From the NCBI RefSeq assembly GCF_000003815.2, contig NC_049986.1, forward strand, positions 20,303,720 through 20,367,719: a stretch of DNA of 64,000 bases. The letters run 5' to 3'. Position 1 is the first letter of the stretch. The number at the start of each line of letters is the position of its first letter. Position numbers and translations under genes: made by a program. The stretch is from Branchiostoma floridae. Taxonomy: Eukaryota; Chordata; Leptocardii; Amphioxiformes; Branchiostomatidae. The notes beneath the pieces were generated by a model, which worked only from the letters and a program-made list of their open reading frames with translations, did no database searches and was not told the DNA's origin. Shown piece by piece: positions 1 through 10,379 of this stretch.

Positions 1-1030
1 CACTGCGGGGTTTGTTCCCTGTGGCACTGTTGTGATCTTTTCGCCGATTTTTGATAACTTTGATAATGCCGATTTTTGATAACGTAAGTCTATGACTTCG
101 AAGACAACAAAATACACAAAACGAAGATACACAATACTCTAAATCTCTAAAATTTGTTGAGTATTCTTGCAGTTCTTTCGAACCTTGCAGTGCCGCTCCG
201 GTACCCCAAGTGCAGTGAGATACATTAAACGGCCGTGCCGTTTGCCGAGACATGTTGCTATAACTACATCAAAGACATCAGCGAAAGGTACACACATGTC
301 ATCAGCGCCGTTATGAGCTAGCCTGTGTGATGGAAGGCACCATCTTCATGAGCACCACATCATCGCCTTGGTTAACCCTCGCTACAGAAGTCACATTCAG
401 TAACGGCGAGTTAATGGTGTATCATGGCAGGGTAACAGAGACAGGCATCAGCGAGAGGTGGTGGAGCACACATGTCATCGACGCTATAAGCCAGGCTGTA
501 TTATGGAAGGTACCATCTTCGTGAGCACCACATCATCACCTTGGTTAACCCTCGCTACAGTAGTCACCTTCAGTAACGGCGAGCTAATGGTGTATGATGG
601 CAGGGTAACAGAAACCGGCATCATCGAGAGGTGGTGGAGTACACATGTCATCGATGCCGTTATGAGATGGGATGTGTGATGGTAAATGCTATCTTCGTGA
701 GTCAGGCCACATCATCGCCTTGGTTAACCCTCGCTACAATACACATCTTCAGTAACGGCGAGCTAATGGTGTATCATGTATGGTAGGGTAACCGAGACAG
801 GCATCATCGAGAGGTGGTGGAGCACACAAGTCATCAGTGCCGTTATGAGTCGGGATGTGTGATGGTAAATGCTATCTTCGTGAGTCAGGCCACATCATCC
901 CCTTGGTTAACCCTCGCTACAATACACACCTTCAGTAACGGCGAGTTAATGTATTATCGTGGCAGGGTAACAAATACCAGCATCAGCGGGAGTTGGTGGA
1001 GTACACATATTATCCGTGCCGTTATACCCC

Positions 1031-1250
1031 CTTTCCACTAGGACGGCGCTCTCGCCGCGCTCTCTCTGCGACCTAAATTTTGACATCTCTTAACGAATTG
1101 TATAGAAAAGAAACGAGTATGTTTATACTTTGTGTGTTTTGTTGTCTTGTCAGTCACCCTTTTTACGTTTTGTATGATATACCCAGTGTGAAAGCGAAGG
1201 TTACACATATTCTGTATAGGTCGCAGTGAGAGCGCAGCGCGATCGCCGTT
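1031..1250. mobile_element. MITE family 1, copy 1 (inside satellite A)
   Basis: The left end (ctttccactaggacggcg, continuing as ctctcgccgcgctctctctg) is the imperfect reverse complement of the right end at about 1217-1250 (aggtcgcagtgagagcgc). The terminal inverted repeats are about 32 bp. The interior of about 150 bp is AT-rich and has no open frame, so the element is non-autonomous. The interior is homologous to the copy at 16619-16892, in opposite orientation. Confidence 0.85.
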
Positions 1251-1421
1251 GCCTGGCTGTGTGATTGAAGGTGCTATCTGCATGAGCACCACATCATTGC
1301 TTTGGTTAACCTTTACTGCATTAGGCACCTTCAGTAACGGCGAGTTAATGGTGTATCATGTCAGGATAACAGAGACCAGCATCAATGGGAGGTGGTGGAG
1401 CGCACATGTCATCGGTGCCTT

Positions 1422-1622
1422 TCCACGAGGACGGCGCTCTCGCTGCGCTCTCTCTGCGACCTATAATTTTGCATATCGCTCAACGGAAAAGTATGTATGA
1501 AAAAGAAACGAGTATTTCTAAACTTTGTTTGTTTTCTTGTCTTCTCAGTCACCCTTTTTTTCGTTTTGTATTATATACCCAGTGTGAAAGCAAAGGTTAC
1601 ACATATCGCAGTGTCTAGGGGG
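1422..1622. mobile_element. MITE family 1, copy 2, right end degraded
   Basis: It has the same left terminal repeat (tttccacgaggacggcgctc) and the same interior as the copy at 1031-1250. The right terminal repeat is reduced to a trace (atcgcagtg, near 1605) before satellite sequence resumes. It sits at the same monomer position as copy 1, so the two probably arose by duplication of one MITE-bearing unit rather than by two insertions. Confidence 0.75.
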
Positions 1623-1744
1623 AAAATGGGCCAGATAAGCCAGGCTGTGTGATAGAAGGTGCCATCTTCGTAAGCACCACATCATCGCATTGGTTAACCC
1701 TAGATACAGTACGCATCTTCAGTAACGGCGAGGTAATGCGCTCT

Positions 1745-2235
1745 ATCATGAAAGGGTATCATACGCCCACAGTGTGTAATATTAACCACGGGGAACTACA
1801 CGCCACGCTCTTGCTGTGCTGTATTAGACCCTGTATCTGTGTAATACGTTTAGAATAGAAGGCGTCATTCTGGTCAATTTGTATGATAGATATCTGATTT
1901 GATACATCAGCTTCCATTCCCACTCACTACACATATTAGGAGGCACACGCCATGGTCTTACTGTGGTCTATTAGAGTCTGTGTAACGAAGTTTTAAGTTG
2001 AAGGCGTCTTTCTAATCAATTGGAAGGCAGACTTGAATAGATCCACATACCAGCTTCAATATCTACACATAACCCACATTAGAGTGTACCCGCCAGTCTC
2101 CTTGTATGTTCTATTCGATTAAGCATTTGTGTAACGAAGTTTGGCGCAGAAGGCGTCAGTTTGGTCAATTTCGAAGGCAGTATTGAATGAACGCGTCAGG
2201 TTTCATTCCGCGCGCGTGACGTACGATGTGATAAA
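1745..2235. repeat. Satellite B, imperfect ~142-149 bp tandem repeat, three copies
   Basis: The anchor gaaggcgtc followed by a gtcaattt-like stretch recurs near 1858, 2000 and 2149. Each copy is preceded by a 'tgtgtaa(c/t)' stretch and followed by a 'cagcttc/catt' segment. Copies are diverged, about 70-80 percent alike by eye. It directly follows satellite A but is unrelated to it. No coding potential. Confidence 0.7.
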
Positions 2236-2239
2236 ATAG

Positions 2240-5200
2240 ACTTCCATCTCCATGAGAGCTCCGCGCAATTCGTTTAGACTGCGCGTAATATGATCAGGCA
2301 AGAAGCCGTCTCTGCTGAAGTATGTTATGGAGGTCTATCGCATTATTGCTGACAAATTGACTTAAACCAATTATGAGAACACGGATATTTTAACTTCGGA
2401 AATGCCTTACGTCTTATTCCTATAGTTGCTATTTCTATTTTGGCTATTCTAACAAACTTGATGCAGATCTGGGGATGATGACATAGCTCAACGTGTACTT
2501 CAAGAAATTTCCTTGTTCTGATTTTGTTCTTATAGTTTGCAGCCAGATCTAAGGATGTTTCAATAACTGAAATGTGAGGCCATAGCTCAGGAGGTAGCAA
2601 CCTCACATGTTCGCATCTAGTTAAAATGAATTGGTGACTGGGATACCCGAGAGCCAATCCTAAACAGGACATATTGGTTGGGACTGCACCCGTCTTTGTG
2701 AAGTGACGTAAACTGGGTGGTCCGTACCCGATGTAGGAGGTTCCTCAAGCACGTTATAGGGGTAGCAACCCCTTACTACAAAAATATACCCTACTAAGAA
2801 AATTGCTGCCCTATGTGCCGCTACGCACTACTAGTACAAGGTAAGTAACAGAAACAAATGCAAAACGAGCCTGAAGATGTTTGGTCCTTGGGCCCTGAAA
2901 TTGCCATAGTTCAAGGGCATGATAGTATCGGAGGTCAGTGAACGTCTGTGTAACGACTTTCCTCTATCACAGGCACGCCGGATCAACAGCTTAACGAAGG
3001 ATTCTGCCCTGCAGTCACATCTGCAAAATGCCGATGATCCAATATCGACTTCCCAATGCCTGCTGCAGCACTTACCATATAAGGGAGGCCTCCACGCCCT
3101 CTATAGTCAATACTAAATTTCTTTGCCATCATTATGCATGGCGCTGCTCAACGTATACATATTTGACAACGCTAGAACCTTCGAGACAAAATACGGTGCC
3201 ATGAATACTCCAATAAGAAGTTTGGTTCCCCCTCCCCCCTAATGTCGCGTTTCCCCGTGTAGGCCTCAGCGCTGCGACAATCAGTCAAATGCCAACCCCA
3301 CAGCACATAACTCCGGAGACCATGTGATTATATACGGCTGGCAGAGATGGATCTGCGCATTGATGTGCAGTGTAAATGTAACATACACAGGTGAGATCTA
3401 CTGTCCCCGCTGTTTATCATGTGTTGGTACTCAAGAGACTGCTGATCGCATTAATAAGCCAAAGCTAAAGATGCCAGCCAAGTTCTATTGGATAGAGCAA
3501 TTGTGCTGAAAAATACGATTGACAATTAATTGCAGCTTAATGCCGTCCCTGGCCTTGTTCTGAATTATTGAGGAGAGTAGAAACAAAGCGTGACCGTTCA
3601 TAGGGAGGCGTCGTTTGTCCAAAATCATATCTCCATACTGCAAATCATACATCATATATTGCACATGGGAAATTACGCTTCATTGCCATCTCCTCTCCCA
3701 GGGCTTCAGGCATCAGGGTGCTGATGAATGTATCAATTAGTTTCTATTATACCTTCTGCTTCATACGCTGAGGAATGAGGGGAGAAACGTTAACGTAGAC
3801 GTACCTACATCCCAGAAAGAACCCCCTTCTCTGGTCCCAAGCAGATCCCAGACGGGGTGCAGAAAATCGTGGGTAGCTCAAACCAGTCGTCGTCAAATGT
3901 CTTGTGAAATGTTCTGTCGTAAGGTCTCCAATGTGTACGGTATAGGAGCTTCTGAAGAATAAAGTGTCACCCGAGTAGGTTTTACAACGTGATCGCTGTG
4001 CTGTAGAGACAGTAGGAAGAACTGAACGTCCGCCCCTCTCAACGTACCGCTCAGTGTTTGACTTCTGAGATGGGACCACGGGCGGTACCATGTGAGAAAT
4101 GGGGAGAGACAGGGCCCACCATCAATAACGCTCTAGATCTTTCATAACGTCTACCAGATTCTGTTCTACGATACGAAACGTGTAACTGACCAACACATGG
4201 GACAAAAAGAGATAAATTAGCTGGTTTTGAATTGTACAAAGTAGCATATTTTGTTTTTGCATGAAATCATGATAGCGACATTGATTTTAAGGCGATGACT
4301 GTACTGCACTTCCGGCATTGCCTTGGGAATCTGTCAAGCCAATAAACACCATAACACACATTGGCTTTATTTGTATCCACAATAAACTTCTGTTAGCTAT
4401 TGTTCCAGTGGTCCACCACATATAAAATGCACCAATACAATATCACATAACGGACATGGCAATAATATTACAAAGATTATCATACATGGAAACCAAGCAG
4501 GAATGAGTTGCATTCAATACATGAATAACATTTATTTCCTCATTTTATGGCTATTAATGTCTTTGTAATTTACGTCCTACAAATTCTGTGTTCAATGTGT
4601 ATACAAGAACCCTGCCTTACTGGACAGAGCAGTCTACATTTGTCATCCCTTTTCTTTGCCTCAGGTCTACAGGAAGATTCTCAATATGAATGGCCCGCTT
4701 ACAGAGGGGAAATTGGCCTGATGAAATAGGTGGAAAGTGTGGCTGACAAATGTTAATAGTTACAGTAGATGAGCCGACAGACCATGTTTGTCCATTTGCT
4801 GTCTGGTTGTCATAAGTTTTACAGTTTATCTGTTGGTATGACAGTGGTTTTTGGTTTATGAGCTTCTTCTGTCTGGTAAATGTCACCATATGACTACACA
4901 TTGGCGGTGAGGCCTGGCTATTTTGCTGGTCCACTCTATGTGGTATGAACTGAGTACAAACGCTCCTTTCAAATGTCTCTTTTTGCGGAATATGTCGTTA
5001 TTCTTTCTTTGTACGAACTGAAATTTTAACAGGAAACTTTTACCGTTGCACGTAATCTGTGGTAGAAAGTTGGCCAATCATAAATTATGCCTATTTCTGA
5101 AAGGAAATGCACTTCTAACTTGATACTATTGATAAGCTTACAGAACATTTGCGTTAATTTCTAATGATGTACCTTTGTTGTCCACAACTTCACAGGTGTT

Positions 5201-5335
5201 CCCATGTTAATTTGATTATATAGATGGCATCCGGCGGAAACCCCAAGGCTGATGTAAGAGTGCAAATAAAAAAGCTTGGCCAAAGTAAAAAGTTTCCTAT
5301 ATTATTAAATCAAATCTAGGTGCTCAGAAATTTTG
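2240..5335. other. Noncoding stretch, nothing recognised
   Basis: Open frames here (up to 114 codons, for example minus 3747-4091) show no recognisable domain, no signal peptide followed by a plausible exon structure, and no repeat relation to the rest of the window. I see no RNA gene or clear transposon end. Confidence 0.5.
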
Positions 5336-5349
5336 AACAAATGGCAGAA

Positions 5350-5560
5350 CACACTTCTTCATTTTTGTTCTTTCACATTGTCATCTCTGTCATTGGGATT
5401 AACTTTCACATTCTACAAGATTAATGGGACGTTTATTATCAATATCCGTCTTCCGATTGTTTTAACTACCATAGAGTATGGTGTATCAAACAATGTATTC
5501 TTCATTTTTCTGTCATCTTTGTCTTTGGAATTGGCTTTCACATTCTACAAGCTTAACATC
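5350..5560. repeat. Two-copy diverged tandem repeat, ~140 bp
   Basis: The pattern cttcatttttgt, then tctttg/tcattgg, then ctttcacattctacaag occurs near 5356-5420 and again near 5500-5550. The spacing is about 130-145 bp. A small hydrophobic open frame spans both copies but has no family resemblance. Confidence 0.5.
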
Positions 5561-5589
5561 CGTCTCCTGATTATAATTTTTACGTAACT

Positions 5590-6805
5590 TACGCCATATA
5601 ACAGTTGACAATTTCCATCTGTTTTAGACGATTGACAGTATGGTCGAAAACTTTTTTTTGATTTCGAAACGGATGGAAATTAATGCAAGCGCAGATGTCA
5701 TCCATATAATCCAATCAACATAGCCTGACGGTAAGCCTTCCTCATCAGTATGCCTAGGCGGTACTGCGGCTTGTAAGGAATGACTTATCACGCCGACCCT
5801 GTTCCGGGGAAGCCGGACGGGGTAAATGAAGACCGCGTGGGCTCTCCAATTAATATATCGGTTATTGCTGGCCGACCTAATGCGCGATGAAAAGGCAGGT
5901 CAGATGTCAAGGGTCAACAAAAGGTAGAGGTCAAAGGTGCAGGGAGGAAAATTAGGAGAAGTTCTTTACAATCAAAGGTGGCAGTTGTGATACACTTAGC
6001 AAAATGCCAATAAGGGCTAAAGGCAGACGAGTAGGCTACAGGGTAATACAGACGTGCAGCTTATGCTACTTGGCGTTTACTTGGTACAGTAAAAACCAGT
6101 TTATTGCACGTAGGACTACCGTACACTTCTGTTAATTGCAATGAATCCCGACGTCCCAAACCTTTAAATGAAAGCTTGCTAATTTCGCATTATTGCACTA
6201 ACCTGATAATTTCACGAATACGCTGGCCAGTGGGGTGTGCAAGTAAACGGCTTTTGTTTTATTGTTGTTGCGATATTTAAAGGAAGAAAGTGCTGAATGT
6301 AATATTAGAGGGCCCTTCTGAATTTTTTTGGCACATTCATAATGTATTCGTTAAAAACCATGAAATATCATCTTGAAGTAGATCTCATGGTGAACCAAAC
6401 TCAGGCCATGCCAAAATAATTTTTTTCACGTTTTGATTTTTTTTATTTATGTAGCAGAATCTCTCATCCTAGCTTCACGCACGCCCAACTCAGCCTTACT
6501 TCACATGTATACCCGCGTTCACAGGTTGACATGCCGCCTGAATGAATAATACTTCATCAGCGTTCATTATCTACATCAGGGGAGCCTTACGATCAATCAG
6601 ATGACGCGGCTCATCGGAGATATAATTATACTGGCTCCTCTTTGATCTGGGACCAAACCCACCGAGACGTCTTAGCTGCACATATAGCATCTTAAGTTAA
6701 AGACACCAGAAGGAGTCTTAATGAAGGGTTGGGTCCCTTGTGTCTGAGGAGCCCTTCTCTATTTATATTTCAGCCATACATAGTATGGTGAAATATATTG
6801 TATTC
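5590..6805. other. Noncoding stretch, nothing recognised
   Basis: AT-rich DNA with several homopolymer A/T runs. No coding exon, RNA gene or element end was recognised. Confidence 0.45.
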
Positions 6806-6810
6806 GTAAT

Positions 6811-6842
6811 GTTTCTTCTTTCTTTCTTTCTTTCTTCTTTCT
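6811..6842. repeat. (TTTC)n microsatellite
   Basis: A run of tttc/ttc units of about 32 bp lies just upstream of the 162-bp satellite. Confidence 0.9.
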
Positions 6843-7295
6843 CCTGTCAAATCTTCAAAGTGATTCATCTCCGCCGTTCCTGGACCGAATGACCTGAAAT
6901 TTGGCACAGGGGTAGAATGGGCCAATACCTTGATGCTTTTTTCTCAGTTTTTTTCATATCTGCCTCTAAAATGATTTTATTGAGATTTTTTGGTCAATTT
7001 TAGACCAAAACTATATATTTTGGCCCCTGTACCCTGGTATTACAACCAAATGAGCTGAAATTTGACAGAGATGTGCCTTGATAATGCCCCCATATAAATT
7101 CGATAACACTTTTGGTGTACAGTACAACAAAATGCTTATTTTTGCGATTTTTTTACCAATTTTTGACCAAAAAAGGACACTTTTGGCCCTTGTACCCTGG
7201 TATTACAACCAAATGAGCTGAAATTTGACAGAGATGTGCCTTGATAATGCCCCCATATAAATTCAATAACACTTTTGGTGTACAGTACAACAAAA

Positions 7296-8807
7296 TTGGA
7301 AGCCCTCAGTGTGGAAGATGGCTGATGTCGTACCTGTTCCGAAGGAGAAACCAGCACGTCTTGAAAAGCTCCGCCCGATATCCCTGACACCCATCTTCGC
7401 CAAGGTCTGCGAGGGTTTTGTCACGGATTGGTGTTTAAGCGACATACTACCAGCTATAGACCCCCGTCAGTATGGATCGCTCAAGGGCAAATCCACCACG
7501 CATTATCTAACCAGCTTAATGCATCACTTGGCAAGTACAACAGATAAGCCTGGCTTCTGTAACACCCTCGTCCTGACTGACTTCACACGCGCTTTTGATC
7601 GTGTGCACCACCTGACCGCAGTCTCCAAACTTCTGGACCTAGGCGTCAGACGTTCCATCATTCCCTGGGTATGCGCCTTTCTATCGAATCGCCAACAGCG
7701 CGTGAAGTACCGACAAGTTGTGTCCGACTGGGAAACGCTTACTTGTGGCGTACCGCAAGGAACCAAGTTGGGTCCCCTGGTGTTTCTCGCGCTCATAAAT
7801 GACGCATCACCGGTGAGTGAAGATTCAGCCGAGACTTGGAAGTATGTTGATGACATGTCGTTGTCGGAGGCAAGGCACGTTACACATGACTCCACGGTGC
7901 AAACTGACGTGGATAATCTCGTTCATTGGACAGAAGCCAACTACATGCAACTGAACCCCTCCAAGTGCATAGTACTGCTCATATGCTTCATGCGAAACCC
8001 TCCTCCCCCACCTGTAGTGACTGTTAAGTCAACAACACTTGAAGTCGTTGAATTCGCGAAGATCCTAGGGGTGATCTTTCAAGCTAACCTTAAGTGGGAC
8101 ATCCACGTCAACATGATGGTCAGCAAAGGCAGCCGCAGGCTGTACCTGCTACGGGTATTGAAGAGACATGGTCTGGACTCTAGTGACTTGACATTAGTGT
8201 TCTGTGGATTTATAAGACCAATCTTAGAATACGCGTGTCCGGTATGGCACCCAGGAATCACTAGTGCCCAGTCTAGGGCCATAGAGAACGTACAAAAAAG
8301 AGCTTGCCGCATGATTCTAGGTTCCACCTATGTTAGTTACGACATGGCTCTAGACCAGTTGTCCCTTCCGTCTCTGTGCAACAGACGGCACGAACTCTGT
8401 ACAAAGTTTGGTACCTCTTTGCTGAGCTCCTCGTCTTTCTCAAAATGGCTACCGCCAAACCGTGTGAGCCTGCATGGCAGAAACCTCAGGTCTAAACACC
8501 AGATAACACAATTCCACTGTAGAACTGCTAGGTACAGAAAGACTACACTGCCGTACCTTGTCGACTTGCTAAACAGTTCATAGTGCTAGAAGTATAACTA
8601 AGCTCAGTTGGAAGTATACACAGTTATTTTAAAGATGATTATTGTTATGTTTTATGATGTTTTGACTTGTGTACCTCTATTGCTTTTCATTTTAAATGTA
8701 ACATGTGTAAAGCATACTGCAATTCAGCCGAAGAAATGAAGGCTGCCACTGTATGTTATTGTTTGTCGCTCGATGCGGAAATAAACCATTCATTCATTCA
8801 TTCAAAA
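7296..8807 (+). mobile_element. 5'-truncated non-LTR retrotransposon (CR1/L2-like) in satellite C
   Basis: The insertion has exact ends because it lies in a tandem repeat whose uninterrupted sequence is visible next door. The 5-bp sequence caaaa occurs at 7291-7295 and again at 8803-8807 as a target-site duplication. The element is cut short at its 5' end: the endonuclease domain is missing and the frame is already open at the first base. It ends in a (CATT)n tail at about 8787-8802. Such microsatellite tails occur in CR1/L2-type LINEs; the clade assignment is inference. A tail plus a short duplication is the signature of target-primed reverse transcription. Confidence 0.85.
7297..8583 (+). 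CDS. Reverse transcriptase, C-terminal part of a LINE ORF2-type protein (5' truncated)
   Basis: An RNA-dependent DNA polymerase that would copy LINE RNA at the insertion site. The frame is open from the element's first bases, so there is no native start; the GTG at 7309 is only a convenient coordinate. Counting from 7309, the motifs are the fingers motif LRPISLTP (residues 21-28), first catalytic aspartate D91 in VLTDFTRAFDRV, the GVPQG loop (147-151), and YVDD (179-182) with the catalytic aspartate pair. A thumb-like region follows, with LGV and RPILEYACPVWHP motifs typical of CR1/L2/Jockey-type elements. There is no in-frame stop over about 428 codons, so the copy is young, yet it lacks the endonuclease and cannot move alone. 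It stops at 8581-8583, followed by about 200 bp of 3' UTR. Confidence 0.88.
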   Translation, partial: WKPSVWKMADVVPVPKEKPARLEKLRPISLTPIFAKVCEGFVTDWCLSDILPAIDPRQYGSLKGKSTTHYLTSLMHHLASTTDKPGFCNTLVLTDFTRAFDRVHHLTAVSKLLDLGVRRSIIPWVCAFLSNRQQRVKYRQVVSDWETLTCGVPQGTKLGPLVFLALINDASPVSEDSAETWKYVDDMSLSEARHVTHDSTVQTDVDNLVHWTEANYMQLNPSKCIVLLICFMRNPPPPPVVTVKSTTLEVVEFAKILGVIFQANLKWDIHVNMMVSKGSRRLYLLRVLKRHGLDSSDLTLVFCGFIRPILEYACPVWHPGITSAQSRAIENVQKRACRMILGSTYVSYDMALDQLSLPSLCNRRHELCTKFGTSLLSSSSFSKWLPPNRVSLHGRNLRSKHQITQFHCRTARYRKTTLPYLVDLLNSS

Positions 8808-9060
8808 TGCTTATTTTTACGATTTTTTGACCAATTTTTGACCAAAAAAGGACACTTTTGGCTCCTGTACCTTGGTATTGCAACCGAATGAGCTGAAATT
8901 TGACACAGATGTGCCTTGATAATCCCTTCATATAAATTCAATAACACTTTTGGTGTACAGTGCAACAAAATGCTTATTTTTGCGATTTTTGGCCAATTTT
9001 TGACCAAAAAAGGACACTTTTGGCTCCTGTACCCTGGTATTACAATTAAATGACCTGAAA

Positions 9061-10370
9061 GTTGGTATAGATAGGCATTAGATACTTGGTAACAAGATTC
9101 AAGTAAAATTTTTGACATAAACAACTTTAAAATGATTAATTTTGGCACTTTTCTGAGGGGAAATTTGTTTTCTTTTGGCCTCCTGACGTGACCTTCCGTG
9201 ACCCCGCACAGAGCCACACCTGTGCGCGTCAGCCGGAGAGTTAATTGAATCAAAGACCTAGCCAATCAGCGAAGAGGAGGCCAAAGGCTAATTAATATTC
9301 ATAAGCGGGGCCTCATGATCCCGTATATAGCAGTGTTCCCGCCAGGGGGAGCGAAGCCCGCCTAAGGCTCTCGCATTTTAGACTATTCAGAAGGCTTTAT
9401 ATTGTATCAGTTCTTAGGGGCATATCTATGATAATCGCAGCAGTCACTTAACTTCTCTTCAGGAGTTTAGCGTAACACTATTTCAGGTCAAACCGTCAAA
9501 GGCAACTAAAAACAAACTTTAACGTTACTGAGTTCAACAGTACTTGTTATCCGAAGTTGAAACGCTAGCGATGGTATTTTCGCTGCGCTGTTAGCTCCGT
9601 GCGACTGTTGTTGACGGTCTTATAACGGTATATTTTGCACCCCTGTACCCTGGTATGAGTAACATTTGGTATAGATAGGCATAAGATAGTTGGTAAAATG
9701 ATCCAAGTGAAATTTTTGGCATAAAGTACTGTAAAAGGCTTAATTACAGCACTTTTTTGGGGGGAAATTGGTTTTCTTTCGTTCTCCATGCCATGACCTT
9801 TCGGACGTTCACCCCACAGAGCCGACATCTGCACCTGCGTCTAGCCGGCAGGAAGAGTTAATTCAATTAATGGTTCAGCCAATCAGTGAAGAGGAAAGCG
9901 AAGGCTAATTAATATTCATAAGCGGGACCACACAATACGTTAACTTGAAGACTCAGGCCGTACAGACTTCTCGCCAGGATTTTTTCAAAGCGTCGGACAG
10001 GGGTCCGGGGGCCGCCGAATGTCCCTGGCGGGGTCCAGGGGCAGGGCCACTGTGGGGGGGACCCAGGTGGGCGAAGCCCCCCCGGAAGCTCTTGCATTTT
10101 AGACTATTGAGAAGGCTTCTTTTATCAGTTTGTTTAGGGCCATATCTACGATAATCGTAGCAGTCACTTACTTCTCTTCAGCAGTTTGACTTTAAAATAT
10201 TTCGGGTCAAAGCTTCAAAGACAACTAAAACCTCATAAACAACAAACTTTACTTAGCTCAACAGTATACAAAAATATTGTACGGGTTGCCATCCTTAGTT
10301 GAAGCGCTTATTTATAGCGCTAGTATCTTCGCTGCGCCGTTAGCCGCCGTGCGACTTTTATTGACGGTCT
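9061..10370. repeat. Two-copy direct repeat, ~0.57 and ~0.71 kb
   Basis: Copy 1 is at about 9061-9625 and copy 2 at about 9658-10370. Matching landmarks in order: ggtatagataggcat; a block ending in cacagagcc; agccaatcag(c/t)gaagagga; ggctaattaatattcataag; cattttagactatt(c/g)agaaggc; tagcagtcactta; and a shared end, cgtgcgactnttnttgacggtct. Copy 2 has an extra G-rich segment near 9990-10085. The start of each copy overlaps satellite C-like sequence (ctgtaccctggtat), so the larger unit apparently includes a satellite C end. Confidence 0.75.
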
Positions 10371-10379
10371 GATGTCCCT

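Larger units (their letters stand above)
300..1760. repeat. Satellite A, monomer 173-184 bp, with MITE insertions
   Basis: Near-identical units recur head to tail. The anchor ggttaaccctcgctac appears at about 370, 543, 722 and 906 (spacing 173, 179, 184), then in diverged form near 1302 and 1691 (spacing 396 and 389). The longer spacing is explained by a MITE of about 200-220 bp at 1031-1250 and again at 1422-1620, at the same point of the monomer. Short open frames here repeat the same peptide and are repeat shadows, not genes. The 300 bases upstream are AT-rich and contain a short stretch resembling the MITE interior. Confidence 0.9.
6880..9060. repeat. Satellite C, ~162-bp monomer, interrupted by a retrotransposon
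   Basis: The phrase accctggtattacaaccaaa recurs at 7031 and 7194 (163 bp apart). After the retrotransposon it recurs in diverged form at 8869 and 9031 (162 bp apart). A diverged first copy starts near 6883 (gaatgacctgaaatttggc). Each monomer contains a 'gaccaatttttgaccaaaaa' segment and the phrase ttggtgtacagt. The retrotransposon at 7296-8807 splits one monomer. Confidence 0.85.

Noticed and set aside
327-1041. Repeated 65-75 codon frames that look like a small protein family
   Set aside because: They are satellite monomers; frames differ between monomers and are broken by length changes.
300-1041. CRISPR-like regular repeats
   Set aside because: Units are long and contiguous with no unique spacers; this is a eukaryotic satellite.
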